DNA of 64,000 nt from Boothiomyces macroporosus (taxonomy: Eukaryota > Chytridiomycota > Chytridiomycetes > Rhizophydiales > Terramycetaceae): positions 36,254 through 100,253 of the forward strand of contig JADGKB010000052.1 of the NCBI GenBank assembly GCA_027604185.1. Reading direction: 5' to 3'. This document shows, in pieces, positions 48,701 through 60,659 of the stretch. Each line of letters starts with the position of its first letter. The stretch's first letter is position 1. The notes under the pieces are model-generated. The model had not been told where the DNA came from, searched no databases, and saw only the letters and a program-made list of their open reading frames with translations. The position numbers were made by a program, and so were the translations under genes.

Positions 48701-51700
48701 TGTATATTTCCAGTTTGTTTAGTGAATTTTCCAGCATATTTGCTAGATGATGAATAGTATTGATTTGGACGGGGATTTCAAGATATAAATCTTGTAATGG
48801 AGACTTTTGTTCGTTGATTCTAGAGACGAGCAAATTGATATTAACATTGAGATTCAATATTTGCTTTTCAGAAGTGTTATTGGAAGTCCAGTCAACCAAA
48901 GGATCGTAAATAAACGCCTCCAGTAATGTAAGCAGAATTTCCTGGTTTTTACGCAAAGTTTTCAACACTTCTTGGCACGCAATTCTAAATGATCCTTCAA
49001 TCCCTGTTGGGCCAAATGCGCTGACAATATTCTGTGTTAATCTGAAAGGCACAGTTTCAGGGACTCTTAATCGTTTTCCCTTTTCAAAGCAGACATTAAA
49101 ATCAACATGAACTATGCTACCTTCTTCCAAATCAATTAAAATGTTGTCTAAATGTCGATCTCCTAAACCAAGAATGTAACCAATTATTGACATTACAGCA
49201 ACTGTCTGTGAAAACTTTTTTGATTTGAACCACCAGGAAATAGGAGTGCATGACGAAGTCCACAATTCGTTTGCCAAAATATCAGACGGTGTTTCATTTC
49301 GAAGTTCAAGAAACACAGATTTTAGTGCATCCAACGGCCACTGGTTTCGAGGAAGAGATTTGTTTAGCTTTCCTGCTTTGATAGCATTTTGAATCTTTGA
49401 CATAAAGTTGTCATACGGTCTTGGCGGATGGCTTGCAGCAACATTAACTTCTTCCTTCCTTTGCAATAATTTGGCAGTGTGTTCCCAGTATTGCCATTTT
49501 CTATATAACGAGAATAGTCCAGCAGCATTGTCAATCCATTGGATCATGCCATAAGACCTGCCAAATGGGATAACACTGTAGGTTCTGGCATTTAATTCCC
49601 TGGAAGATGTCGGACTTTCTGATTGAAGCAGCTGGTTTGTGATCGCAATGAATTGTTGGATACGTTCATCCAAATGCAAATCTTCATGTCCCTTCAACAA
49701 ATATGAATATGATTTCCCGTTGGACGAGTGTAGTTGTATTCTTTTTGGTTTTGTTTTCGTTGGAATCAACTTGACCTCATTGAAGCATGAATCGATCATC
49801 ACCATTTCGTCTAATTCCAAGCCTGGCATGTGAATCGCAGATCCAGACAAGCTCGAAAGATATGGACTGAGATTTTTGAGCGATAAAGTAGAGTTTTTGA
49901 TATTTTTGGAATCTGAAACAATATCTTGTAAAATCTAGCTTAACTAATGGTTACATCATTAAATGGACTCCATATTTTGTCAAAATCTGTAAAATCTTTG
50001 CAAGTTGTTAAAAACGCAATTGCAACTTCAATTTTGTTGGCATACTTGTCGATGAATTTACGTTCGTGAGGAGTGGTTGCTCCTTTGAGATACGTATTTT
50101 CGCACATCTTTTCAACAGAGAAAAGGAGAGGCTTGAGTATATTTGAGACAGTTTGGTCAATCAATTGTGTCTGCTCTGCCTCGGCTAAGGAGGTGTTTGA
50201 ATTAATTCTGTTGATATCTCGATTTAACTTTGCCACTCTAGCCTGAATATCACCTCTTAAATGCTCTAATCCAGTTTGCCAAGTTTCTTCCCATAACACT
50301 GTAATCCTTTGCAATTCCTGTATCCACCGTTTCACATCGTTTACTAATGTTTCATTATTGATATTCAAAGAGTTTATGATGAAGGCGTAAGAGTCACTTG
50401 AAACTGTTTCTGCATTATCGGTACTGCCCAAAATAGTTGGGTAGATTATCAAGTGAGGGGTAGATTCTCCAATCCTACATATTAGATTGGATATTTCGCG
50501 TCGAACATATTCCTCAGGATGATGCAATCTTGAAAATAGTTGAGGAATAACACTCTTCCAAGGTGCCAGAGGTGTTTCCCTGAACCCAGATGAAAATAAT
50601 TCATCCATTGCAATACCGTATCGAACGAATATTCTAACCAACCTCAGAGTAGTGGTGATAACTTCTGCTTTGTTAAATTTATGCTAGAGTTAACAAAAGG
50701 GTACATTGTCAATTTTTTCCGTCAGACTGAACTGGTAAACTTGCAAATATTCAAAATAAGATCTAGCACAACATTCAAATTTCTCAAATAGCCGTCCTTG
50801 GATTTCCAACAATATTTCTTCAATATTTTGAACCTCTTCCAAAGTTAATTCATTTTTCCAATTTTTGAAATCGAGCGATTCTTCCCGAGCTTCCCCCAAG
50901 TTGAACAGGAAATACTTTATAATTTTTTCAAAGCAGTCATCCGATTGGTCTTTGATTACAGCTTGAATGCTGTACAACTGTTCACCAACATATTCCGAGT
51001 GTAAATTGTGAATTAAATCATCCAAGATTCTTCTTCCAAATCGATAGCAGAAGCTACCATACAAGTACCAAGATTTAGCAAACTTTGGGGCGATTTTAGT
51101 GGATAAATCAAAGAAAGTGTTTGATATCCAGTCTTCCATCCTGGAAAAAGTTTTGAAATCTGGTGGTGATCCCAAAGAAATTTCAATTGCTTTTAGCATC
51201 TTGGCATTCATTTCAAGTTTGACAGGATGATTCCAAAGCGCAAACCAGTGACACGCCCGCGCTTTAATTTCCAAATCAAGCGTATCGGGGTGATCGACCG
51301 GAAAGTTGATCGTATCAAGCAGCAATGAGAATGTATCACCCAAGTTATTCAATTCAAAATTCAGTCTTGCGCTTTTGTAAATGTTCTTCAAAGTTGCAGA
51401 AGGCGTAAGAGATTGCTGCATAGAGTTGATCAATCTTCTGGCAAGTTGGAGGTTCTTTGTATCGCAAGATAGAAAAGTCAGAATGTTTGCAATTTCGTCA
51501 ATATCCGGATCTCTTTGTTTCTCATGCCTTCGGAATATGTGATACAACTCTATCCACTGGCCTAAATTCTTTCCGGTCACAGTTGCCATCGAAATGCGGT
51601 CTTTTGGTTTAGCTTTGCCAATCCTGATACCAGAATCCTGCGAATTTATGAAATGCATCATGATTTGAACTATAAGCAAATTGTCGATGGTTCTAAATGA

Positions 51701-54700
51701 ACTATTCACTGTGCATACCGATACCAAGTCTTGTACTTGATCAAGGATAGCCAAATTCTTTTCCTTTATGTTGCAAAGTCCGATTTCGAAAATTGCTCTA
51801 GAGACTCCCTTTTCCGTTACTAAATTCGCAATATCATCGACTTTAGAGTCTAATTCTTCTGTTTTCCAGTAGTTGAGTAATTTTGCTTCAAATGGATATG
51901 TTTCCAACCTGTTTTGATCACTATTTAAAAAATTCTCTAACGAGTCCCAGTCATTTAAAGCAGAGTAGCAAGTCACCAACTAAATTAGTATTAGTTACTT
52001 GATGCTGTAGTTGATCCATAACGACATTCTTTTCTTCGTGATTTGACAGGTAGTTTGTACACTCTTGCACAGCGTATTCAAGATTTCCTTGAGTAATTAA
52101 TGGATTGATTGATAGTGATTTCAGAATACCCTGAGAGGTATATACACTATTTACATTTCGAGGCATGTTTTTCTTCCAGTACTTTTCCAAACCAATCAAA
52201 CCGTCAGTATCTTTAATGTTTGTCAGGGTTTTGGACAACCCGTTGAAGCAGTCATGCATACGTTCATCCCAATCTTTGTCCTGAGTGTTTTTGAACAATT
52301 CTGTCAAGGACTTGAATCCATTTCTGAGTAATACTCCATCATTCTCTGAGCCAATGGCACATTTTGTTACTTTTGGCCGGATTCTAGTAAACCAGTCCTG
52401 GCACACTTTAAGATTTGCATTAAAGAAGAGTATACAATGCTTTGGAGGAGTTGAACAAATGTTTGAGCACCCTCTTGCAGCATTTAATATTTGTATTTCC
52501 AGCATTTCAATAAACATCAATAGATGAGACTGTCTTTTCAGTAGATCGCAATATTGCGAATGAGTGGATTTGCTTTTCTGCCTGAATAGAATAATATATG
52601 CATCAAGAGTCTTTTCTATCGCTTCCAATGTTTGCAGTGGTCCACCAAATACGCACTTTAATCTCTTCAATATCAAATATCTTGCAGATTCCCATAATCC
52701 CCAAAACATTAGAGAGTCCATGGATATTACAGCGGACTGAAGAACGTTTGCAATGTTTGAATTTGCAACAGACTTCAAGATATTCTCCATTTGTGTAATG
52801 TAGAATAGATTAGGCAGCCATTCAGAAATATCCTGCTGAGTACTGGAAATATAATATCCATCAATATGTTGGATATGGCTCGCCATACCAAGGTAGCTAG
52901 CTATATAATTGAAATGATTCGATTTAAATGTGCCAGACGATGGCGCAGAGATAATAAGTCGTTTGCATTCGTCGTAATTTTGGTTTGGGTTTGACAAACA
53001 GGAATCTATGGGATCAATCGAACAAAGACAATTGAAGAATGCTTGCCGAGTCGACTGATCAATATCATCTAATCTCTGAAGAAACAATTGTTGTACCAAA
53101 AAAGTATTGCTCAGGCTCCTCCTATTCTTTCCAAAAGTAACCAAATACACATTCCAAACTTTGGCAATTTTACATTTTACTAAGGGATCTTTTTCAACAA
53201 CTAAATTAAATACATTTACCACTAGATTTCAAATATAATATTAATGAATGTTCCAGTTTGAGAATAATTTCGTCATTGATAATCTTTTGTGCTTGTACAA
53301 TTCCTTGGATCCAATTTAATCCAAGCATATTTCTCGAGTAATGATTTGGTTTTGAAAATGAATTTATGATTTGAAATTGAATATTGATTGCTTCTTGATC
53401 TTTGATAAAGAAATTGTTGGTATTGCACAAGTTGTATAAATGCGGAAATGACTGTTCATTCAATTTGAGGTTGTACAGCTTTTTAAATAATCCGATAGAG
53501 TCGTTGTTTTTGTAGTATGAGAATATTTGCAAATAAGTTTCAATCAATTTGTTTTTTACTTTCTTTCCCTTAATTTCTATTGTAACTTCTTTTTCCTTTA
53601 GCGAAAGAAATTCTGTCCATAAATCAACTGTCAGGCTCCTTTCGCTGGATACTAATACTTTTAAGATTGGGATAATGTCGAAATTGCGATATTCTTTAAT
53701 GAATTGCGGGTTTAGAAATAGATCCTTGAATTCCTCAGGTCCTGGCAGTACTTTTTGAACGTTTTGAAGATACAACTCTGCATTTGAATTCAATAATTTA
53801 AAGTGTAATTCAGTAATTATTCCGTATATATAACTATATGCAGGGTTTAACAACAGAGTAGAAAATAAATCAAACATGGTATCGATATCCTTGGTTTTTG
53901 CTATTTCAATTACTGGATGTAATTCTAGATCATTGATAATGTATTTCGAATAAACTGATTTGAGTATTATATTGAATATCACTAGTATTTTTGTATCTTT
54001 ACTTTCTAGCAAATCCGCCGTTAAATTCTGCAAGAGATTCAATGTAAAGCTATATCGTTCAATAAACAATCCAGACAATTCGTTGATCACGTGTTGTATA
54101 GATAGTTTTTGTATTTCTTGATCTTTTTCCATCAACTCATTCTTGATTGATTTAAAATCATTCTGGGTATCTAACAAGGGCATCCTTGGCTTCGATTGAA
54201 ATGCGGTGGATTTTACCAGTTGAGCAGGTGTACTTGAATCTATACTCCAACCAACAAGTAAATCAACAATCTGTTCAAAAAACCCTCCTAATTTTCCTTT
54301 TGAAATGATGAATGAAATGGCATCTAAAATATATCGTAATTCTATTGGCTGATTCATTAAAGCGACGATATTTTTCAACACCAAAGTGAAATGCTCTGTT
54401 TCTGTTTCCATTAATTTTGCCAGTAATAATAATAAACTTGAATCAGTCCTGCTACTATTTGCCTCAAACAGCCATTTGTAAAAAGTAAAAGAGTTTTCAA
54501 ATGTACCTTTGAGTATGTAAAACAGAGTCAAGGTATCGTATTTCATTTGATCGAGATAATCTTCCAGTTTGTATTTGAATAAAAAGAAATTGTCTCGAGT
54601 CTGAATGACATGGTTTGCAAGCTGTTCAATCTTTTTTTTGCTGGGATCTTTTTTTAATTGATCCAGCAGAATGTAGATTTTTCTATCCTTGTCTTTTTTC

Positions 54701-54702
54701 AT
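45788..54702 (-). CDS. SMG1: SMG1-type PI3K-related kinase of nonsense-mediated decay, 9 exons
   Basis: A 2917-residue kinase that phosphorylates UPF1 in NMD. HEAT/FAT-like helices fill the first half. The kinase domain shows KSYSYLLKGHEDLHLDERIQ, LNARTYSVIPFGRSYGMIQW, GLGDRHLDNILIDLEEG and VHVDFNVCFEKGKRLRVPET, matching animal SMG1. A roughly 1000-residue insertion separates kinase and FATC, the hallmark of SMG1, and the C-terminus LSKMYEGWMSWI is a FATC end. This excludes ATM, ATR and TOR. Introns are 53201..53219, 51980..51998, 50684..50704, 49935..49954, 46682..46700, 46455..46474, 46271..46292 and 46145..46165, all 19-22 nt, six of them in the last third or at exon ends. Total length is in frame. 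Confidence 0.95.
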
Positions 54703-54772
54703 GATTACTTTTTGAATTTTTCCAACAGGTATTTAAATTGAAATAGAATTAAGAGTCATATGAAAGTTAATA

Positions 54773-54818
54773 ATCATGTGATTTGAATATACAGTTCGAA
54801 TACATGTGATTCGATTAG
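54773..54818. promoter_or_regulatory. Paired E-box-like sites upstream of SMG1
   Basis: Two related sequences, aatcatgtgatttga and atacatgtgattcga, lie about 30 bp apart, 70-115 bp upstream of the SMG1 start. Each carries an (A/T)CATGTGA E-box core. A similar tcatgtga is just upstream of the OXLD1-like gene. Binding by a bHLH factor is inference. Confidence 0.3.
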
Positions 54819-54862
54819 AGTATAAATAGCACTGAATAATATATAATTCCAACAAAAATAGT

Positions 54863-56075
54863 TTATTCAATCGAATCAAAGCAAGATGGATCGTACGTAT
54901 GTCGACAGAGCAAATCGTAAAGATCCTCAGGGCACTTGTTTACAATTCCCATAATTCCTTTAATTACTTGCTCAGCATTCAACTCTACTTGAATCTTGAA
55001 TCTATATTAAATTGAATTACTTTTTGGTGCTTAGCAGCTCTTTTCTCTGATCTTGTAATATGACAATAATAGCAAGGATGTTTAGATGGATCCCATACGC
55101 CAGGTAAAAGTCCCATAGCTTCAATACTTCAGTCAATGGCTTCCAACATGCGCCAAAAGTCATTACCCAAGGGAAGCAATACACTGTCGATGGTGTGCTG
55201 GATAGATGGTTAAACAGCTCTACATCTAATTCATACAGTAGCTTGTCAAACATCTTTACTCCTAAATGAACTCCTTCTAAAGCAGGCTGAACATACAATG
55301 GACAAGTGTGTTGAATAAACGTGGAAAAAGTATAAAAGGCATCCAACTCTGGCATAACATATATAAACGGAGCTAATAATACATTCATGCCTTGTTAAAA
55401 GTAAATACCTTGGACATAGGTAAACGACAAAGTCATGAACCTTGATTTGTGCTCTTCCAATTTCCATACACACGCATTAAGGATTCTTGTCAACATTGCC
55501 AAAGATACTTGGTCTGTAAATGATTTATCAGTTGAAAATGTACGAAAAGTATCATTTTCTATTTTATCAGAGTAAGAGCTCGGTCCTTTGTTTACCAGGT
55601 TAATATACTCTAGTGCATCTATTTTATATATGCCCAGGAGTATCTTCCATATAGATGCTCGTAGTTGAGTAGGAATCCCATGTTTAAGAATTAACAGTCT
55701 GATTTGCTTCAAAGATATTCTTAAATCGCGATCTGTTTGGTTTTTAGAGTTTAGCAACTTGGTGTACTCTTCTACTAGATTGATTTTTGGTTTTCCTACG
55801 AGACCGCCTTTCTTTACAGGCTCTTTTTTGATTGGTTCTCTCTTTTTTATGGAGTCCCGTTTTGTTTGTGTCTGTTCGCGTGTTATTTCTTTAGGCTCCC
55901 TTGCTTTTGCAGCGTGAGGTCTAAGAGATATCGGTTCCCTATTAGATAGTCTAGATAGGGACTCTCTTGGTTTTGCAGGTTTCTTTTCCGGTTTGTTTAG
56001 TGCTTCTGATGATCCCTTCATTTCCTTTTTTTTAGGTTCTTTATTGAGCGAGTCTGTAGAACTAGATTTACTCAT
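54863..56075 (-). CDS. BUB2: TBC-domain Rab/Tem1-type GAP, Bub2/Cdc16-like, 3 exons
   Basis: A 391-residue protein. Residues 1-95 are a low-complexity Lys/Arg/Ser-rich tail, absent from yeast Bub2. The TBC domain begins LILKHGIPTQLRASIWKILL (with IPxxxR) and continues YVQGMNVLLAPFIYVMPELD, with the glutamine finger YVQG, then CPLYVQPALEGVHLG and LTEVLKLWDFYLAYGIHLN. This order matches Bub2/Cdc16, the GAP that restrains mitotic exit or septation. Introns are 55391..55408 (18 nt) and 55002..55020 (19 nt). The first splits the conserved YVQGMN. Confidence 0.9.
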
Positions 56076-56149
56076 TACTTTGGTGTCTAGGTTAGATCTA
56101 TAAATTACTAGAGTTCCATCTCTTCATTGCGCGCAGTTATTTTTTTCTA

Positions 56150-56523
56150 ATGGAGGAAAAACGCTTTCAACTTGAACTAGAGTTTGTTCAATGTCTCAGC
56201 AACCCGCAATACCTACAATTCCTAGCGCAACAACGGATATTTGAAAAGGAATCATTCATCAATTATTTGAAATACTTGCAGTACTTTCAAACACCGACTT
56301 ATGCGAAATATGTAGTGTAAGCTTCGATTAAGCTAGGTTTCCATACTGTTTGCATATCCTGGATTTGCTGCAGCATGAATCATTCCGGAAAGCCTGTGCT
56401 TCTGCTGATACAGTAAACTTTTTGCACCAGAAGCAATACAAACACTGGGAGACTTATATCAAGGAAAATTCAGTCCCAAATCCGCTGGAAAAGGAGGAAA
56501 TGCAAGTTGATAATAAAATGTAA
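56150..56523 (+). CDS. MED31: Mediator subunit MED31 (Soh1), 2 exons
   Basis: A 117-residue protein matching MED31 throughout: LELEFVQCLSNPQYLQFLAQ, then FEKESFINYLKYLQYFQTPT, then KYVVFPYCLHILDLLQHESF. Exons are 56150..56316 and 56337..56523. The 20-nt intron sits inside the conserved YAKYVVFPYCL. MED31 is a middle-module subunit of the RNA polymerase II Mediator. Start chosen by family length. Confidence 0.95.
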
Positions 56524-56530
56524 TTAGAGA

Positions 56531-56640
56531 ATATTAATTCTTTCAACTTTTGTTACTTTTGCAACATTAATTCCTCAAACTCTTGTTACTTTTGCAACAT
56601 TAATTCTTTCAACTCTTGTTACTAATGGAACATTATCGCC
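56531..56640. repeat. 33-bp tandem repeat downstream of MED31
   Basis: Three consecutive 33-bp units of the form acattaattc(t/c)(t/c)tcaactcttgtt... plus a partial fourth (acattatcgcctcaaa). The units differ at only a few bases. They lie in the short gap before the phosphatase gene. Confidence 0.8.
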
Positions 56641-56745
56641 TCAAAGCGATTAGATACTCTTTCAGACACCATCTAATTTCTGTTTCTAGTTGACAGAACT
56701 CAAGCTCTCAAGCCACACAGATCTAAACCAAATTCAAACGCAATC

Positions 56746-57420
56746 ATGATAACCCAAGATATTATAGAGACGCTTTTCAATTACATTCTTTCGCATTCCC
56801 TTACACTGCTATGGGTTCCATTCCTCAAACCAAAACAGCTAAAGAAAAGCAAAAAAGTAATGATACCACACAAGAAAACGCTTGTCTTGGATTTGGATGA
56901 AACATTGGTTCACTCCACTACAACAGGAGGACGACATGATTTCACAGTTGAAGTACTGATTGATAAGCATGTATGTTTATATTATGTATACAAGAGACCT
57001 TACTGCGACTTGTTTTTGAAAAAAGTAATATTGGTTAACACAGGTCAGTGAATGGTTTAAAGTCGTTATATTTACAGCGAGTATGCCGGAATATGCTGAT
57101 CCAGTGATAGACTGGCTAGATTCAACCAGAACACTGATTTCGAAAAGATATTTTAGAGATAGCTGCACTCCTAGCGGGCAGTCGTTTATGAAAGATTTAC
57201 AACTCGTAGAGCAGGATCTTTCCAAAGTGATTCTGATTGATAACGCTCCGTTTTGTTTTGGAATCAACCCAGGTAATTGGTTTCTTAATTAGATAATGGT
57301 GTGCCGATCAATACCTGGATTAATGACACCAAAGACGAATGCCTGCTGGATTTGCTACCGTTCTTGGATGCTCTGCGGTTTACTGAAGATGTAAGATCTG
57401 TCTTGTCATTAAGAGGATGA
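56746..57420 (+). CDS. FCP1-like phosphatase, Dullard/Nem1 (CTDNEP1) type, 3 exons
   Basis: HAD-family protein phosphatase of 211 residues. The N-terminal hydrophobic stretch [16 protein letters not shown] could anchor it to the ER/nuclear envelope. The catalytic motif is [13 protein letters not shown] (DLDET), followed by [30 protein letters not shown] and [19 protein letters not shown]. Exons are 56746..57024, 57044..57272 and 57293..57420, with introns of 19 and 20 nt. By family, it would dephosphorylate lipin (Pah1/Ned1) to control phospholipid versus triglyceride synthesis. Length and motifs favour CTDNEP1/Nem1 over the SCP group. Confidence 0.92.
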
Positions 57421-57654
57421 TTTACTGTTGTTGCAATATAATACATTACATGCCATTTACTATATTCATGTGCTAGTACTTGCTGCGCTCATTTACTAGC
57501 CGTACGCAAGCAGTGCAAATTTAAATGGGCTAACCAACACAGGACCAAGAGCGCGTTTTTCCTGATAATCTCTCAATGATATTGTACTATAATATTAATC
57601 CAGTAGCACTAGCATATCTGAGAGATTTATCGTGGGTATCCAATTTTTAGAACA

Positions 57655-59320
57655 ATGGCATGTAAATAATAGCAAAAGAAATTGACAAGCGAGTTACCAT
57701 ACTAACAAAATATCAGACGAGGTACTAATTATTGGTGGCTCGATAGCTGGCCTTTCAGCCGCTAATGCGCTATTGAAACGAAACATTCCATTTACAGTGT
57801 TTGAAAAAGAAAAGAATGAAAGCAGACTTGGTGGAGGAATAGCCCTCCATAAAGATGTTATCCCGCACTTACAATCCTTTCCAATTGATCAATTAGATCT
57901 CAAAGTGAATATTAGTGAAATGTTTACACAGATTGATTACAGTAAAGACGGCGAAATTATACGGATTGCAGATATACCATACTATAGCGCTCATTGGTCA
58001 ATAATCTATGAAATCTTGTCTGAATCTATACCCCAAGATAGGATTAAATATGAGCGCGATTTGATTTATGTAACACAAAACGAAGAAGGAGTAGTGGCCG
58101 AATTTAAAGGCGGAAAGAAATATCGGGGTAAAGTGCTGATTGGAGCGGATGGGCTGATGTCGCAAGTCCGTAGACTAGTATTCAAAAGTGACACGCTGCG
58201 ATATTCTGGGTATTTTGCATGGAGGGGAATGCTACCCAAACAACAACTTTCGCAACCTCTACCACAAGACTCTTTTCTATTAGAAGTAGCAGACAACTGC
58301 CATGCGGTAATTTATCACTTGGGTGATTATATAAATTGGTTGGTCTACCAGAACGTGGATGATGGGAGCGATTACTATGTAAATCAACAAGAAGTGCTGG
58401 GAAAGATTAGCAGAAACGTAACTGAAAGAGAACTGCAGGATTTTAGGGAAATGGTCAAAGAGGAATTCAGGCCATTGCTGGCTGAGCTCTTTACAAAGAG
58501 CAAACCATTTATAAACCACATTTACGATAGAGATATTATTACTAAATACAGCAATGGAAGAGTGCTGTTAATTGGAGATGCTGCACATCCGTCAGTCCCG
58601 CATTACCTCAAAGGTGCGTCAATGGCAATCCAAGATGGATACTTTTTAGGAGAGCTGTATAATCCAGATTACAAAAAGTGGTTCCATGATTTCGAGCAGA
58701 AAAGAATAAAAGACTGCAACCAGAATGTATTGGTCTCCAAGCACTTGGGTAGAGTGAAGCAAGGTTTGATAAAAAAGGGAAAGGATTGGGCATGTAAAAT
58801 TGAAGGAAAGGAATACGCTAGGCTGTGCAATGACGGAATTGCTCCTGCTTTTGGCTCTCGAGGATACAGATCCTCTGATATGTTGTCAAAAGAGGTGGAA
58901 GAAGAACTGCCAAAGACGCCAGAACTAAGAAGGGACGAACCTCCTGTACTAAAATCCATTGCTAATCTCTCTTGCAGACAACAAAGTACATCACTAAAGA
59001 AACTTAAAGGGAGCTTCTCAAGATTACCCCAAAATCAACTAGATGACTGTGGTAGCGTGAAATCAAGACACTCTGATCTATCAAAAGAAGTTATGGAAAA
59101 GGAAATTAAAAAAGAAGTGGATACATTAGTGAAGAGCCTGAACGCAACCAGAAGCTTCACACTAAAGAATGCCAACAATTCGTTGAAAAATTCACCAACG
59201 GGATCGTTCAGCAGCCTGCAACTAAAGAAACATGAACATTCTACTTTGCATGACAGCAAATCAGATTCGATCAAACTAGAAAGAGAAATGGCTGGCTCAT
59301 CAAATTGCATTGTCATGTAA
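57655..59320 (+). CDS. FAD-dependent monooxygenase with C-terminal CaaX box, 2 exons
   Basis: A 536-residue class A flavin monooxygenase. It starts MAYEVLIIGGSIAGLSAANA (GxGxxG-type FAD fold), has LIGADGLMSQVR (the DG motif) and LLIGDAAHPSVPHYLKGASM (the GD motif). It resembles zeaxanthin-epoxidase/salicylate-hydroxylase-like enzymes; substrate unknown. Exon 1 has only 7 coding bases; the intron 57662..57716 is 55 nt, the longest in the window. Compared with the downstream paralogue, it has about 150 extra C-terminal residues, Ser/Lys-rich, ending SSNCIVM, a prenylation-type CaaX motif. Confidence 0.85.
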
Positions 59321-59464
59321 TAAAAAAGTCTGGTCCATAAGCCAAGTAATATTTCGCATAGCATTTCTTTGAGGCTTCGATCCAAACACTGCCCAGACAT
59401 CTATTTATAGGTACGCGGCCGAATTGTAAACAAAAAAGGTCAAATTTATCCTTTTTCATTTCGA

Positions 59465-60619
59465 ATGAAAGTATTGATTATTGGAGGTTCAATTGCAGGA
59501 TTGTCAGCCGCCAATTCGTTACGAAACAGAAACATTGATTTTGTTATATTTGAGCGTGGAAGGAAACGAGCCCCGAAAAACGGCGGTGGAATTGCAGTTC
59601 ATAACGATACAATTGATTATTTGAAAACATTTCCGGTTGATTTAGAACGATTGAACGAAATCTTGTATCCAATGCCAGTCCAATTGGATAACAACAAGAA
59701 TGGCGGTATTATTAGAATGGGCGATATTCCTTTCCACAGCGCTCATTGGGCAGAGGTATACAACCTGCTAGCTGATTCAATTCCCTTGGAAAAGTTTTGT
59801 TTTGGCAAAGAACTTGTAAATGTAACTCAAACTGGCGACGGTGTTGAAGCAGAATTCAAAGATGGGACCAAAATCAAGGGCAGTGTATTGATTGGCGCCG
59901 ATGGTATTCTCTCAACAGTACGCAAGTTGGTATTTAGCGACGATATCGTCCGATATGCTGGTTATTTTGCTTGGAGAGGGATCCTGCCTAAGGAAGAGCT
60001 ATCTGAAGAATTACCCAAAGATACCTTTATCTTGGAAATGTCTGGCTCTTGCCATGCAGTTATATACCATTTAGGTAACAGAATCAATTGGCTGGTCTAT
60101 GAAAATGTTGACAATGGCAAGGAAGTGTATACCACTCAAGAACAAGTACTTGGAAAGATTAGCAGAGACGCTACGGAACAGGAACTTTTAGATTTCAAGC
60201 AGATGGTTAGTAAAGAGTTTCGGCCATTGCTAGCAGAGCTTTTTACCAAAACTCCACTTCCGTTTATCAACCACATCTACGACAGAGACCCTGCCAATCA
60301 TTACAGGAAAGAAAGAGTGCTCTTGATTGGGGATGCTGCACATCCAGTTACCCCGCATTTTATCAGAGGTTCAAACATGGCAATTCAAGACGGCTATTTT
60401 GTTGGAAAACTGTTTGATAGTGATCACAAGAAATGGTTTAGTGATTTTGAAAAACAAAGAGTGCAAGAGTGTAATGATAATGTAAGGATTGCTAAACAGT
60501 TGGGGAGGTTGAAACAAGGGTTGATTCTATCTGGTAAAGATTGGACTTTACAAACCAACGCAAAAGAGTTTGCTGAAATTGCTGGTGATGGAATCGTACC
60601 TAAATTCATTGAAGAATAA
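59465..60619 (+). CDS. FAD-dependent monooxygenase, tandem paralogue
   Basis: A 384-residue, intron-free paralogue of the preceding gene. It starts MKVLIIGGSIAGLSAANSL and shares GGGIAVHNDT, LIGADGILSTVRKLV, GYFAWRGILP and LLIGDAAHPVTPHFIRGSNM. It ends at KFIEE without the long tail or CaaX box. The sister genes are 145 bp apart in the same direction and differ by the 5' intron and the tail. Likely oxidises a small aromatic or isoprenoid compound; no more can be said. Confidence 0.88.
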   Translation: MKVLIIGGSIAGLSAANSLRNRNIDFVIFERGRKRAPKNGGGIAVHNDTIDYLKTFPVDLERLNEILYPMPVQLDNNKNGGIIRMGDIPFHSAHWAEVYNLLADSIPLEKFCFGKELVNVTQTGDGVEAEFKDGTKIKGSVLIGADGILSTVRKLVFSDDIVRYAGYFAWRGILPKEELSEELPKDTFILEMSGSCHAVIYHLGNRINWLVYENVDNGKEVYTTQEQVLGKISRDATEQELLDFKQMVSKEFRPLLAELFTKTPLPFINHIYDRDPANHYRKERVLLIGDAAHPVTPHFIRGSNMAIQDGYFVGKLFDSDHKKWFSDFEKQRVQECNDNVRIAKQLGRLKQGLILSGKDWTLQTNAKEFAEIAGDGIVPKFIEE

Positions 60620-60659
60620 AACAGTAATTTTATAGAAGAATAAAACAGTAATTTTATAT

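Noticed and set aside
45788..54702. Calling the large kinase ATM/Tel1 or ATR
   Set aside because: The long insertion between kinase and FATC, the HLDERI and FEKGK..RVPE segments, and the FATC ending MYEGW are SMG1 features.
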